From assembly GCF_002994745.2 (NCBI RefSeq), contig NC_037091.1, positions 23,937,789 through 24,001,788 on the forward strand: DNA of 64,000 nucleotides, given 5' to 3'. The position numbers and the translations under genes are program-made. The notes below the pieces were generated by a model. It was not told the DNA's origin. It saw only the letters and a program-made list of their open reading frames with translations, and ran no database searches. Positions 48,699-59,260 of this stretch are shown one piece after another. Origin of the DNA: Rosa chinensis (lineage: Eukaryota > Streptophyta > Magnoliopsida > Rosales > Rosaceae). Within the stretch, counting starts at the first letter, position 1. Every line of letters starts with the position of its first letter.

Positions 48699-51025
48699 TG
48701 TCAGGACCCACCCCGGAATTACCCTCCTAACTCCAAGATGGACCTGCGGGGCCCACTTTTCGGAAAAATTAGACAGAACTTCCCCTAAAAGTGGACAACC
48801 CTAAACCTACTGAAAACACTTCTAAGTATAGCAATTTCTATGTTTGAAGCCACCCTGCTTCCAAGCAACAATCCGCAAATTTCCAAGTATAAACATCGTA
48901 CTACACAAACATAACCATTTATATAAATTACAACCCAGCAAATCAATTCTTTTTACTTTCTCCAATATTAAACAACTCCCATACACTCATAATTATACAA
49001 ATGTATAAAACCACCCTTTTTAAGTCATCAGAGCAATCTAAAGAACACACTCGAAATATAATACATAGAGTAGGTTAACAAATAACCTACTGAGGATAGA
49101 TGGAAAAGGTGGTGCTAGCCTCCACTCCTAAGCCGGTCAGCAACGCTGCGATCTGGGCAATTGAAACCAAAGGGCCCAGGGGGAAAGTACATAAAAACGT
49201 TAGCGTGAGTGGACAAAATAAATAAGTATAAAGGAAAAAAAGTTCATACTCTCCCACAAATTTACATTATAAAAAAAAAATCTTGATGCATGAAACGTTA
49301 TAAAACGTATTTCTTTAAATTCAAAACTCGTGAAAAACATACCAGCCTCACTGGTTAAAAGAAAACGGACTAGCCCCGCTAGTCAAGTAATGATAAAATA
49401 TGGGGAAGAGATTTCACCATACGAAAGAAGGGAGCCTCCCAGGCTCGGGTCGGAGTGTCCCACACTCTGGAGCATCCCATGCTCTGCTCTTACTCACCCA
49501 CGAACACATAGTAAGCAGGGAGGAGTACTAATAGGCTAGCTAGCAATAAAATATAGCGACCCAGGTATGGTGGGTAAAAACTAATAAAATCCAATAAATC
49601 CTTAAGGCTTCCCCATGTCCCACAAATAAAGAAAACGCGGGTGCGATTCCCAACCGTACCCGGAATAAATCCTCCCTGCCCCACCAATAAATCCTTAAGG
49701 CTTCCCCATGTTAAATAAATAAATCATGCTTAATAAATAAATGCATGCAACACTTATTTGAAAACGAAAGTCCACTCACAGTGTACGGCTAAGCCTGCCG
49801 TCGATCCGAACCCTCCTCGAGGGAATCCTCCTCACGTCCTGTACAATATAACGTCCGTTAACCTTAATTACTGGATGGAAAACTAAATTACGATAATTAA
49901 AACCAAACCCTAACATCATCTTTATTTGCCCAAAATATCCCAATCTTCTTCACTAATATTATTCCCTTAAGGTATGGGCTTTAGGGCCGAATCAAGGAAA
50001 TCCGATAGATGGATTTCTCATAATTCAATTAACAATTTCATCATTGATCAACATCAAAATCCATAATCACTCTTCTCCAATTTTATCCCAAAACTGCAAT
50101 CATGGAACTAAAAGTATAATTGACTAATTATATCAACAACAGAAGTCAAATTCCGGCCAAAACACAATCTCACGCGCCACCTACAGTGGCGGCGCGTGGG
50201 TGCCACGCGCCGGTACCAACCTCCACCACCGGCTACCAAATTTCATATACATCAACCACTCAACACACTGATTAAACTTCTCAACTACAACATTCCCAAA
50301 TTATACCTGTAAATGGTCGAATTCAACCGGCGAAATTAACCCAGAAAATCAAGAGCCCTAGATTTTCAATTCTGCCTCTACACTTCAAATCTTGATTCTA
50401 GGCTAGGGGCGAAATGATCTCTGTGGAAAACCGAGCCTTCGACGGCAAAATGGTGACCGGAGGTGGCCGGAATCGCCGGAAATTGGCAAAAATGGCTAAC
50501 TGCCACCGTAGCTTCCTCCGCTCCAAATCGAGCTTCTCCGGCCAAATCACCGTAATATACCTCCACAGACGTGACAAGGGGGAGAAACCGAGCTTGGGGG
50601 TGGCCGGATTACGTCCTGGGTCGGCTGGAGGAGGAACAAATCGAAGGGGGAAAAGATCGGGCCGAAAGGGAGGAAGGGTCGAGGAGAGAGAGAAGAGAGA
50701 GTTACCCGGCTAGGTAGATTTCTGAAAATAGAAATCTACCAACAGTAATTTCCATATATATATATAACTTACCATGAACAGTAAATTCTACATTTTTAGC
50801 CATAACTCTCACATACTAAGCCCAATTTTTACGTACCACATATGCACGCGCTCGGTTTAACGTCCCCTACAACTTTCATGAAGAAAATTTCTTCAAATTT
50901 TGACCAGAACAAAAAGTCAACTTTTAGGGCCACTAAAATGTCAATAAAGATTAAAAATTGAAAGTATCCAACAATTATCGTCCAAATAATGAGTAAATCG
51001 TTAATTCTAGGTTCGGGACGTAACA
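48699..51025 (-). repeat. Gypsy LTR C (5' outer LTR, 2,327 bp, internally deleted)
   Basis: 333 bp shorter than LTRs A and B because of a deletion at about 49665-49711 filled with locally copied sequence. The hairpin at 50191-50211 has loop GTG instead of CAC. Its end is followed by the TSD GTGGA at 51026-51030. Confidence 0.9.
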
Positions 51026-51030
51026 GTGGA

Positions 51031-51152
51031 TGAGTTAACACTCGCCTTTGGATGGAGGGTGACAAACTGACGAAGGCAGAGGAGGGAGGAGAAGGGGCGA
51101 GGAAAGAGAAACAGCTGATGGCCAAAACTCTTATATCACAATACGAAACGAG
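51031..51152. other. Short host flank right of gypsy array
   Basis: Purine-rich on the + strand (GGAGGGAGGAGAAGGGG). Joined across the gypsy array to the sequence left of 35684, it gives the pre-insertion locus. A minus-strand open frame here (SCFSFLAPSPPSSAFVSLSP) resembles a plastid transit peptide but lacks an ATG. Confidence 0.4.
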
Positions 51153-52315
51153 TGGGCGACGGACGGGTTTATTTTTATTTTAATTATAAAAATATTAGAA
51201 ATAAATATTTAATTTAGTTTGTGTGGACCCGCGCCTGATAATGGGACTCTTGCGACGGATTCCGAATTTGTCCGTGGTTATTTAGTTCCCCAAGCCCTCG
51301 TATGGGACGAAGGGGTGTCGCTGTTGTGATGCTATACTCTAATTTTGGTGGGCAACAACATATTTGCTACTAAAGACTACTGACCGTCCCTATTGAGCTT
51401 ATAAAAGCCACGGAAGGTGTGTAGTACCCAATACTGTTGTGGCCATAGGCCAAATAGCTAGTAGTGGTCCCTTGAGCTTCGGCTTCAATGCTGAGTGGAT
51501 TACTAATGTACTTTGGTTTGGCAAGGGCCGACTTTCTCTAACTTATCTGCTCTAATTACCTACACCATGTCATGTCTGGTACTCTTCCATTCTTTGTAAG
51601 CAACACAACTGGGCTGCCTCCTGATCACTGCCTTACTTGGTCGTAAGTTTGACTTCAATTATTGTTCCTCGGCCTACCTTGACTGTGAATTTTTTTTTCT
51701 TTGAACCTCGGCTTCAAAAATAGCTAGCCATGTTGAAATAATTTATAGATCTCGGCTTCATGAATCAGTAATTCTAGCCGGGTCTTTTTTTTTTTTTTTT
51801 TTTAATATATATATCTCAGAATAAGCTGAGTTATGAATTTGTTTATATTTTTTTTTATAAATTTCGGCCCTAGAGTTTGCCGAGCATTCCATAGCAATAT
51901 TCCTATCTTTCAAGGAAACGTGAATGCATGTACTTTCCTTCCCTTGAATTAATTGGATTAACTCAAGCCCATGTCAACTGATATCACATACTTCCCTCTG
52001 GTATGTCGCATCTTTAATTTCATGGAATGGCTGCCATCTTTCTTTAAAACACGTGGCTGCCATCCTTCATTTGAACTAAGAATTAAATAATTGTTCAAGT
52101 TAATCCGTATTTGTGTGTCTGTCCCAAACTCTAGGTTACTTGACCTAGTGGTAATAAGGTTTAATTAGAAAGATCTAGATATTCCTATTCAATATATGAT
52201 TACCTTTCCTTTTATGATTCGAATTCTATGCATTATAATCCTCTATATAAATAGGCCCCTATTATCAATGAGAATACACAATGATTTTCTCTCAATTTCT
52301 CGTTTCCCTAAAACA
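51153..52315 (+). repeat. Copia-type LTR, left edge uncertain
   Basis: The right edge is clear: CCCTAAAACA at 52315 followed by CGTTATCAGCACGAG, the sequence usual just inside copia 5' LTRs. A TATA box (CTATATAAATAGG, about 52242-52254) and ATCAATGAGAATA follow the expected order. Parts resemble the inverse of the solo LTR 9440-18198. The left edge may be TGGGCGACGG at 51153, or the LTR may be much shorter, starting near 52118. Confidence 0.5.
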
Positions 52316-53066
52316 CGTTATCAGCACGAGCCCTAACCACAAAAACCAAAAACCAAAAACCTAAAAATCTTCGTCGCTACCGCAAGCACGCTAGCCGCCT
52401 CACCACCGTTGAGACTCACCGTCGCTGCTCCCCTGCAGCCTTGTCGCACGTCTGTTGCCCCTGCAGCACCACCACCACACGTCTGCTGCCCCTGCAGCAC
52501 CGCTGCATGTCCATTGCATCCTTCTCCTCCTAGTTTCTCCTCTCGTTCCTGTGCATATCACCCCATTGGAGTCGTTTTGAGACCTGTACACCAATCGGAG
52601 TGGGAGCTGTTCAGAAGCGAATCTGCTCCGAATTTTAACAAGTTTGATTCACCTAGGACTAAAGCTCGTCTACAATCCTACAACGAGGATCGAATATGCT
52701 CTGCAATCCTAAGAGTTATGGTTTACTGAAAGTTCCCGCTTTTAAAGTTTTTTTTATTCTTTTTCGCTTCTTTTTCTCGGGGACTTGCAACCTCCCTTCT
52801 TCTTCCCCCTTTCTTCATCATAGGGGAGACCAAATTAAGCCGAACTGTGGGGGTTCATGCTCACTCCAAGCTTAGCGCTTGTTGAGATCTCCAAACTTAG
52901 AGTTTGTAGAGAATTTATGATCGACCACTTATGTCATTGTTTCGATCTAACCCAATACCTCTTGGAATTTAATTTCTTGGAAGCGATTACGCTCAGGAAT
53001 TTTATATGTTTTCGTGGTAGCCTTTTTCGCTCCGAAACTAACCCTAATTTCTTGTTCTCTTTCAAG
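52316..53066 (+). other. Copia leader between LTR and gag
   Basis: Begins with the primer-site-like CGTTATCAGCACGAG. C-rich repeats of CTGCAGCACC at 52390-52510. Upstream open frames are not convincing genes. Confidence 0.5.
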
Positions 53067-54107
53067 ATGAGTAAACCTAAACAAATTGGACTTTGCTCCA
53101 TTGGGAACAACTGGCTTTGGATATCACAGGTGGGTTCGTGATGTCCGCCAACATCTCAAGGCCGATGGAATCCTGGATACGATTCTCAAGCCTAGCCAGG
53201 ACGTGCTAACTATTGAGCAAGCTCAAGCTTTGGAAGCAAATAGAGCAGCCTTAGAGGCAAATAAGGCGAAAACCATCATCCTAATGACTCGTCATATGGA
53301 TGATTCGCTCCAGTACGAGTGTATGAATGAAGAAGACCCCAGAAGGCTGTGGGTCTCACTCGAAGAAAGATTTTGCAATGTCCATGACTCCCTACTTTGT
53401 GACTTAGAAGTGAGATGGCATAGCCTCCGTTTCTGTGATTTCAAGTCAGTTCTTGACTACAACTCAGAAGCACTTCACATTAAATCCTTAATGAAATTCT
53501 GTGGTAAAGAGATCACAAATGCGATGTTGATTGAGAAGACTCTCTCTACCTTCCCCTTCTCTACATTGATGGTCGCTAAGAACTATCAAATCGATATTAT
53601 TGCAAGATGGATCACAAGGTTTCATGAGCTCATTGGAGCTATGATTGTCGTTGAAAAGCATGACAACATCCTTATCAAGAGAACTATAATTCGAGATCCG
53701 TGGGAACAGAGCATATTCCGGAATCCAATTATAGTCGTGCCCCAAAGAGAGGGCGCCAAGAGTGAAACCCTAATCTTAGGAATACATTTGGACGTTCTGG
53801 TCCATATAATCGCCAAAATAGGCGAACACAGAACCGAAGAGGTTAACGTGGAAAGAGAGAGGGAGGCAACGCCTCTGGCCATATTGGTGGCACCACCAAC
53901 ACTAAGAGCCATCTAAATGACGCTTTCAAAGCGCCTCAATCAATGGAGTTTGAGCAAACAGATGTATGTTCTCGATGTGGAGTGTCTGATCATTGGGTAC
54001 ACATTTGTAGAGCTCGTGAAGAACTTGTCACTGCCTACAAAGCATATTGTGAAGCAAGAGAAGCTCACAATGTGGAACAAGAAGATCAAGAAGATGATCT
54101 AGAGTGA
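53067..54107 (+). pseudogene. Copia gag (UBN2-type) with zinc knuckle
   Basis: ATG at 53067 (MSKPKQ), then a frameshift within ten codons into DFAPLGTTGFGYHRWVRDVR, the usual copia gag start. Gag core: ANKAKTIILMTRHMDDSLQY, RRLWVSLEERF, EKTLSTFPFSTLMVAKNYQ. A further frameshift near 53700 precedes the knuckle region, CSRCGVSDHWVHIC, with a clean end at EDQEDDLE and stop at 54105-54107. The protein would form the particle shell; here it is broken. Confidence 0.82.
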
Positions 54108-54499
54108 AGGGTTGAATACTACAAATCTGGCTGGGATCAATAGATCGTCAATTCTGTTTAAGTCTTTATTTTTCCAAGAGACGTAATAGGCAATTGCCAT
54201 ATACTTTGTAGTAAATGCCAATGGTTTAGTCTTTCTTCAAAGTAGGTTCACCCAAAGTAAGTGTGATGTCTAGGAAGGTTCTGAGATTAGTAGTACTTAA
54301 GCGAGCCTTGCTCCACCGACATCTCTTTACTCACCTGGTCACATTTGTTTTGGAATTACCGAAAGAAGTTAGACGACTACCATTGTTTTGCATTAGCTAG
54401 CATTTTGGATTAGATTTTATTTGGTCAAAGAGACAATGATGTAACTCAGTTGGCTTATGAATAAAAATTTTGAGTTCTTTTCATTATGACTCCATTTTG

Positions 54500-55621
54500 A
54501 TTCTGAGCATACTTCTTTATGACTACGATGGCTTGGCCATCAGTATTAATTCAAGGACAGGGAATAGCCCAAGTTCCCCTTGCCAAATGGCACCTTGATT
54601 ACTGTCACAGAAACTCTCTACGCTCCTAGGGCAAATCGCACCTATCAATAGCCAACGGATTCCATGCAAAAACGCATGTAGAGAACGTAAATATGTTCCT
54701 TTGCAATACCTCTAATGATTGCTAAAAAGGCGCATCTTAGAGAAGTTTATCTGTCTCTCTAGACTTTATATCACTATTCGAGCTATTAAATCCAATAAAG
54801 TTATGAGAGAAGGTCTCTTGGATTTAGACACATATTGGCTTTGTCACCACAGGATAGGTCATCCTGGTCACGATATGATGATCCGTCTGCTAAAGACTTC
54901 ACATGGACATTCTATCTCTCGAGCGAAATGAAGCATGAATCAAAAGTTGATTTTTAGACTAACTGTGACTGACGCTGCTGCTAGGGCACCGCCTCCGTCC
55001 ACCACCAGCCTAGGGCTGGCACAATCCCTATCCATGACACCATGGATAGCGTCCATCATAGTGATGGCACCCCAGGTGATGTTGCAATCACCAAATTGCT
55101 TCAAATAGCGTTTCAGACACTCGGGCCCAACCAAAATTCTCATTGGTTGGTTTTAAAGCCTCTCGCTCGTTTTACAAAGGCCGTTCCTTAGGGAAATTAG
55201 GATTGAGACCGTCCTATGCAATGGATATAAAAATACTCATTATGTTCTTACATAGAATCCGTGGGGATTCTGTGGACTATTTCAACCAACTTGCGGACGT
55301 TTAAATATCTCATGATGTTGGTTGACACGCAAACACGCTGGTCACTTGTTGTGCCACTATCCACTTGTAAATTCTGCTTATGCTACACTTCTAGCACATA
55401 TCATACAACAACGGTCTCACTCCCCAGATCATCCTATTCAATCAATTGGATTTGACATTACTAGAGAGTTTACATCTAATACTTTCGATGGTTATTGCAT
55501 TGGGACTGATGTTGGACATCATATTCCCATGAACACACCCAAATGGTCTCGCGAAAACGACTACAATGGTAGTCCGGACATTGGTAATGCGCACCAATCT
55601 CCTTACATACGCTTGGGGTGA
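54500..55621 (+). pseudogene. Copia pol remnants: protease tail, pre-integrase and integrase
   Basis: 54500-54715 keeps scraps of the protease end (SISINSRTGNS, NGFHAKTHVENV). 54780-54931 has the GAG-pre-integrase motif DTYWLCHHRIGHPGHDMMIR. 55190-55620 holds the integrase start in mixed frames: SLGKLGLRPSYAMD, LMMLVDTQTRWSLVVPLS, QSIGFDITREFTS. No reverse transcriptase or RNase H follows before the next repeat begins at about 55656. The element is truncated and inactive. Confidence 0.75.
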
Positions 55622-56689
55622 TGCAATATTGCATATAACTATGCTCATTTGTCTATGTTAACGTTAGAAACCAGAGTCTCTTATTAACGTAAAAGAGAGG
55701 GAGAGAGAGAGTGACACGAGATGTATAGTGGTTCGTCTCCCGCCTTAGCGGGAAACTACGTCCACTTGAAAGGTTAACTAGTGTGTTGGGCCTTGCGGCC
55801 AAATAGGATTACATGAGATGTAATAGGATGATGTTTAAGTGGGAGGAGGCATTACTTTTATAGGTGAAGGAAGCCATCTCCTTCACATTTTCTTAGATGT
55901 GGGATGTAGAAATCACTATTCTAGTCTAGAAAGCATGTTTGTGAAGGTAAATTTGCCACTTCCGGATACTGTAGTGAAGCTTGAACATAGGGCTACGGGA
56001 TGCATGTCTCGGTTGGGCCTCACCATGGCTTGTGGGTGTCCCAAAGAGGGTGTTACTTATGCTTGGTGATGTAGCAAAGTAGCTTGCTGGTAGAGGTATC
56101 TACAAGTCCCCGAAGTCCCCAAGTAAGAGGAGCTTCTTGGTTGGGGAGTTATAAACTTAACGTCATCAAGCATAAGTAACCGGGCGGAACCGAGCCCCTA
56201 CAAGTCCCCGAACTCCATAAGCAAGAAGGGACTCGTTAACCTGCACAACAAAGACAAAAACATGCGTATGTAGAATGCTCGTTGCATTGGGCAACAAATG
56301 TGAGTTGCACTGATATGCGTTGGCATATACGAATGTATGAGGAGTGTGATACATGTTGATGTATACATGTGAATGGTGCCGAGTACGATCGGTTATGATG
56401 TAGAAACTTGAGAACGCATATGGTTGTGTAAGGAAATGGGTTGCATATGATAAATGCATGATGCGCGCAAGAAAACAAACGAGGTCAAGTTTGACGAGCT
56501 TACGCTTGGTGTAAGTTGCATGAGTACCATGAAGGCAAGCGTTTGTACTTTGTGCATGATGAATACGAGAACACTTGTGTTTGTTTGGTTGTTGCTCGTA
56601 TTAATGGAACGCGAAAAGAATTCGATTTGTCGCAATCAGTAAACGACAAATGGTAGAAAAATTCAATGTTCCATTAACATGTAGTGTGT

Positions 56690-57270
56690 CGAGGAGACAT
56701 GAGTGTAAAGATTGGGAATGCTGGAAGGCAAGAGCATGGAAGCTCGGGGGTGCAGGGAAGGCGTGAGCAGGAAGCTCGGGTGTGCCGGGAAGGCGTGAGC
56801 GGAAAGCTCGGGGGTGCCGGGAATGAGTGAGCGGAAAGCTCGGGGGTGCCTGGAATGAGTGAGCGGAAAGCTTGGGGGTGCTGGGAAGGTGTGAGCTGAA
56901 AGCTCGGGGGTGCTGGGAAGGCGTGAGCGGAAAGCTCGGGGGTGCCGGGAAAGCGTGAGAGGAAAGCTCGAGGGTGCCGGGAAGGTGTGAGCGGAAAGCT
57001 CGGGGGTGCCGGGAAAGCGTGAGAGGAAAGATCGGGGGTGCTGGGAAGGCATGAGTGCGGAACTTGTGAGTAGGAAGCTCGTGGGTGCCGGGAAGGCATG
57101 AGAGTGGAACTTGTGAGTAGGAAGCTCGAGGGTACCGCGAAGGCGTGAGCGGAAAGCTCGGGGGTGCCACGAAGGCATGAGCGCCGAGCTTATGAGCGAG
57201 AAGCTCGGGGGTACCTCGAAGGGGTGAGCGGAAGCTCGGGGGTGCCGCGAAGGCATGAGCGCGGAGCTCG
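56690..57270. repeat. Minisatellite array 1, about 32-bp unit
   Basis: About 17 imperfect units of the form GTGAGCGGAAAGCTCGGGGG followed by TGCCGGGAAGGC. As 32 is not a multiple of 3, each minus-strand frame cycles through the same three peptides (AFPAPPSFPLT, PSRHPRAFRS, LPGTPELSAH) and all three frames stay open for 400-700 bp. I regard these frames as a by-product of the repeat, not as genes. Confidence 0.85.
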
Positions 57271-59260
57271 AATGTGATGCCCTGAGGCGTAAACGTAACC
57301 ATTGCTAATTATGCTGGGCTGTATGTACAAGTCCCCGAAGTCTCCGAGATGGGTTCTCTTGCGGGGTTGATACCAAAGGGTAGCTTTGTGCCGTATTGCG
57401 AGCATAATTAGTGTGAATGCGTCGTTCATCTAGAATTGGTCGGAGCTAGTGCTTATGCTCTTTCGGGTGGGCCCCCTGCTAGGCCCGCCGAGGAGTCCCC
57501 GACTCCTGGCTATAGACCTCCGTATGGTCGAAAAATTGTTTGATGAGGAGAGCTGCGTTTAAGCAGTGGGTGTGAGGTAGCGAACCTAATCTTTGATACC
57601 CAAGCGTCAGGGGTTAACTGCTAGATCCATGGCTGTCGTAGGCTACGTTAACCGGTCCCTTTACTCTTTCCCAGAGGAGAAAATCTTGACTGCAATGCCG
57701 CGTATCAGTCATTGTCATTATGAGGCGTTGCCTTGCCACTTGGCGGTTGGTCGTAGACCATAGACTCGTGGAGTCATTAGACCTGTTTTAGGCCTCTTTC
57801 CCTTGGGGAGGGTTTGACAAAATATGGTAGCCACGAGGCTAGACAAAATATTTTACATATAGTGTACATGTAAATCTTGCTAATTGTATGCACAACAAAT
57901 AAGCATGGCAAAGTTTGTTTAACTAAGCATTACATGTTTATTTAATTGAGTTGCAATTAAATAGAAGCATGGCATAGTTTGTTTAGCATGTACTTGCAGT
58001 AAAGTCGCTAATAACATTTTGTAGGCATGCATAAGGGTCGTGGAGACATGTATAGCCATGGCAAAGGCTCTAATTGCAAGAGCGTAAGAGATAAGATATA
58101 GTTACTTATCTTATGCCGATTTGGAGTGAGTTGGCATTTGAGAATGATATAAGTGCCCAAATCACGTTGGAGTTGTCCAAGCATGATGCTCCATTGCCTT
58201 GGCAGATAAAGTGCTCCGATAATGTACATCAACTCGTAGTTGAGGTTGAATGCTCAATAGAAATAGTTAATTTCCTTGAAAAAAATAAATGATTAATATG
58301 TGGATTTGTAAAATCAATGTCAATAATTTGCATATGTACTTTGATAAAATTGTAAGCAAAGTGTATAAGCAAATGTAATAGTGGATGATAAATGACTTGC
58401 GTGCATATCACTTTGAGTGTCAAATTTGTGGGGAACGAAACCCATTACATGCAACGATGGAATATAGTGATGACAACATCATTTATATGTAAATGCACTA
58501 GTCAAATGGCACAAATAATCACTTTGATATATGTATGTAGCAGCCTATACATGTGTGTACACGTTCCTGCCCATAAGATATATATTTATAAGCATTAGCT
58601 CAATTAATGGACCGATAGCAATCGAATGATGGCAACTATGCCTTGGGCACAGAAAATAAGATGCATATACACATGACATCCGCATGTAACAAAGCATGAA
58701 TGAACATGCTGTTGGCATCATATAAATCCTATTATAGAGTCATGCATGGCGGCTATGCCGTGGGCATAAATAATAAGATGCATCCATTGTATTCATATGG
58801 CATTTGTAGCAAAACATGCATATATTTGAGATATGACACAATGTTTCAGTGCTACCTCCTTTGCAATTGTGCAAAATATATTATAGCATATATATGGAGT
58901 GCTTGTAAGTTATACACACGGCAATGTTATGCAAGCAAAAGCAGGCTTTTTGAGATGAAGTCATTAATTAAACATAGATATGTTTACATGCACACCAGTC
59001 ATTAATTAAATGACTAGTTGACCTCTTTAACCAACCTGTTTGTGGGTTAAAACTATATATATATAGTTATATATGTGTGGTTCACACGTCTGCCAGCCTC
59101 TGCCACATGCATAATTGGGTCAAGAAGCTTTGAGACATATCTAATCACTTTGATATTTTAGCTCAACAGTAGATGTGTATGTATCTATAGCTGATGGAAA
59201 CGGCACATGTGTGCCGTGAAATAAATATATGTGTTGTATGTGTGGACAGGTGTCCCATGT
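57271..59260. other. Non-coding tail of long repeat copy 1
   Basis: Unique-looking to 58250 apart from its counterpart at 61320-62290; after that the similarity to copy 2 fades. Many ATGCATA/CATGCA-rich words. No exon seen on either strand. Confidence 0.5.

Larger units (their letters stand above)
35689..51025 (-). mobile_element. Ty3/gypsy (Tekay/Del-like) array: LTR-int-LTR-int-LTR
   Basis: Three LTRs (35689-38348, 42262-44921, 48699-51025) separate two internal regions (38349-42261, 44922-48698). The outermost ends are flanked by the single TSD GTGGA (35684-35688 and 51026-51030). Each internal part has a tRNA-iMet primer site at its high-coordinate side and a purine tract at its low-coordinate side, giving - strand orientation. 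Gag, zinc knuckle, reverse transcriptase, RNase H, integrase and a chromodomain-like tail are recognisable, all with lesions. One TSD around three LTRs shows one original insertion that expanded by unequal recombination between LTRs. Confidence 0.93.
55656..59260. repeat. Long repeat copy 1 with minisatellite
   Basis: Begins TGTTAACGTT and shares ordered blocks with 59261 onward: a GA run, ATGTATAGTGGTTCGTCTCC, TACAAGTCCCCGAAGTCCCC, the minisatellite, GGGCCCCCTGCTAGGCCCGCC, and TTACTTATCTTATGCCGATT (about 58100). No coding domain is seen. It may be an LTR or other terminal part of a large retroelement. The right limit is set only by the start of copy 2. Confidence 0.6.

Noticed and set aside
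50829..51125. Transit-peptide-like minus-strand reading continuing across the gypsy insertion as the first exon of quinolinate synthase
   Set aside because: No ATG in frame, and no further quinolinate synthase exon between 34003 and 35684. The link is attractive but unsupported.
56601..57302. 233-aa Pro/Ser-rich protein on the minus strand
   Set aside because: It is the translation of a 32-bp minisatellite; equivalent proteins appear in the other two frames, so there is no evidence for a gene.
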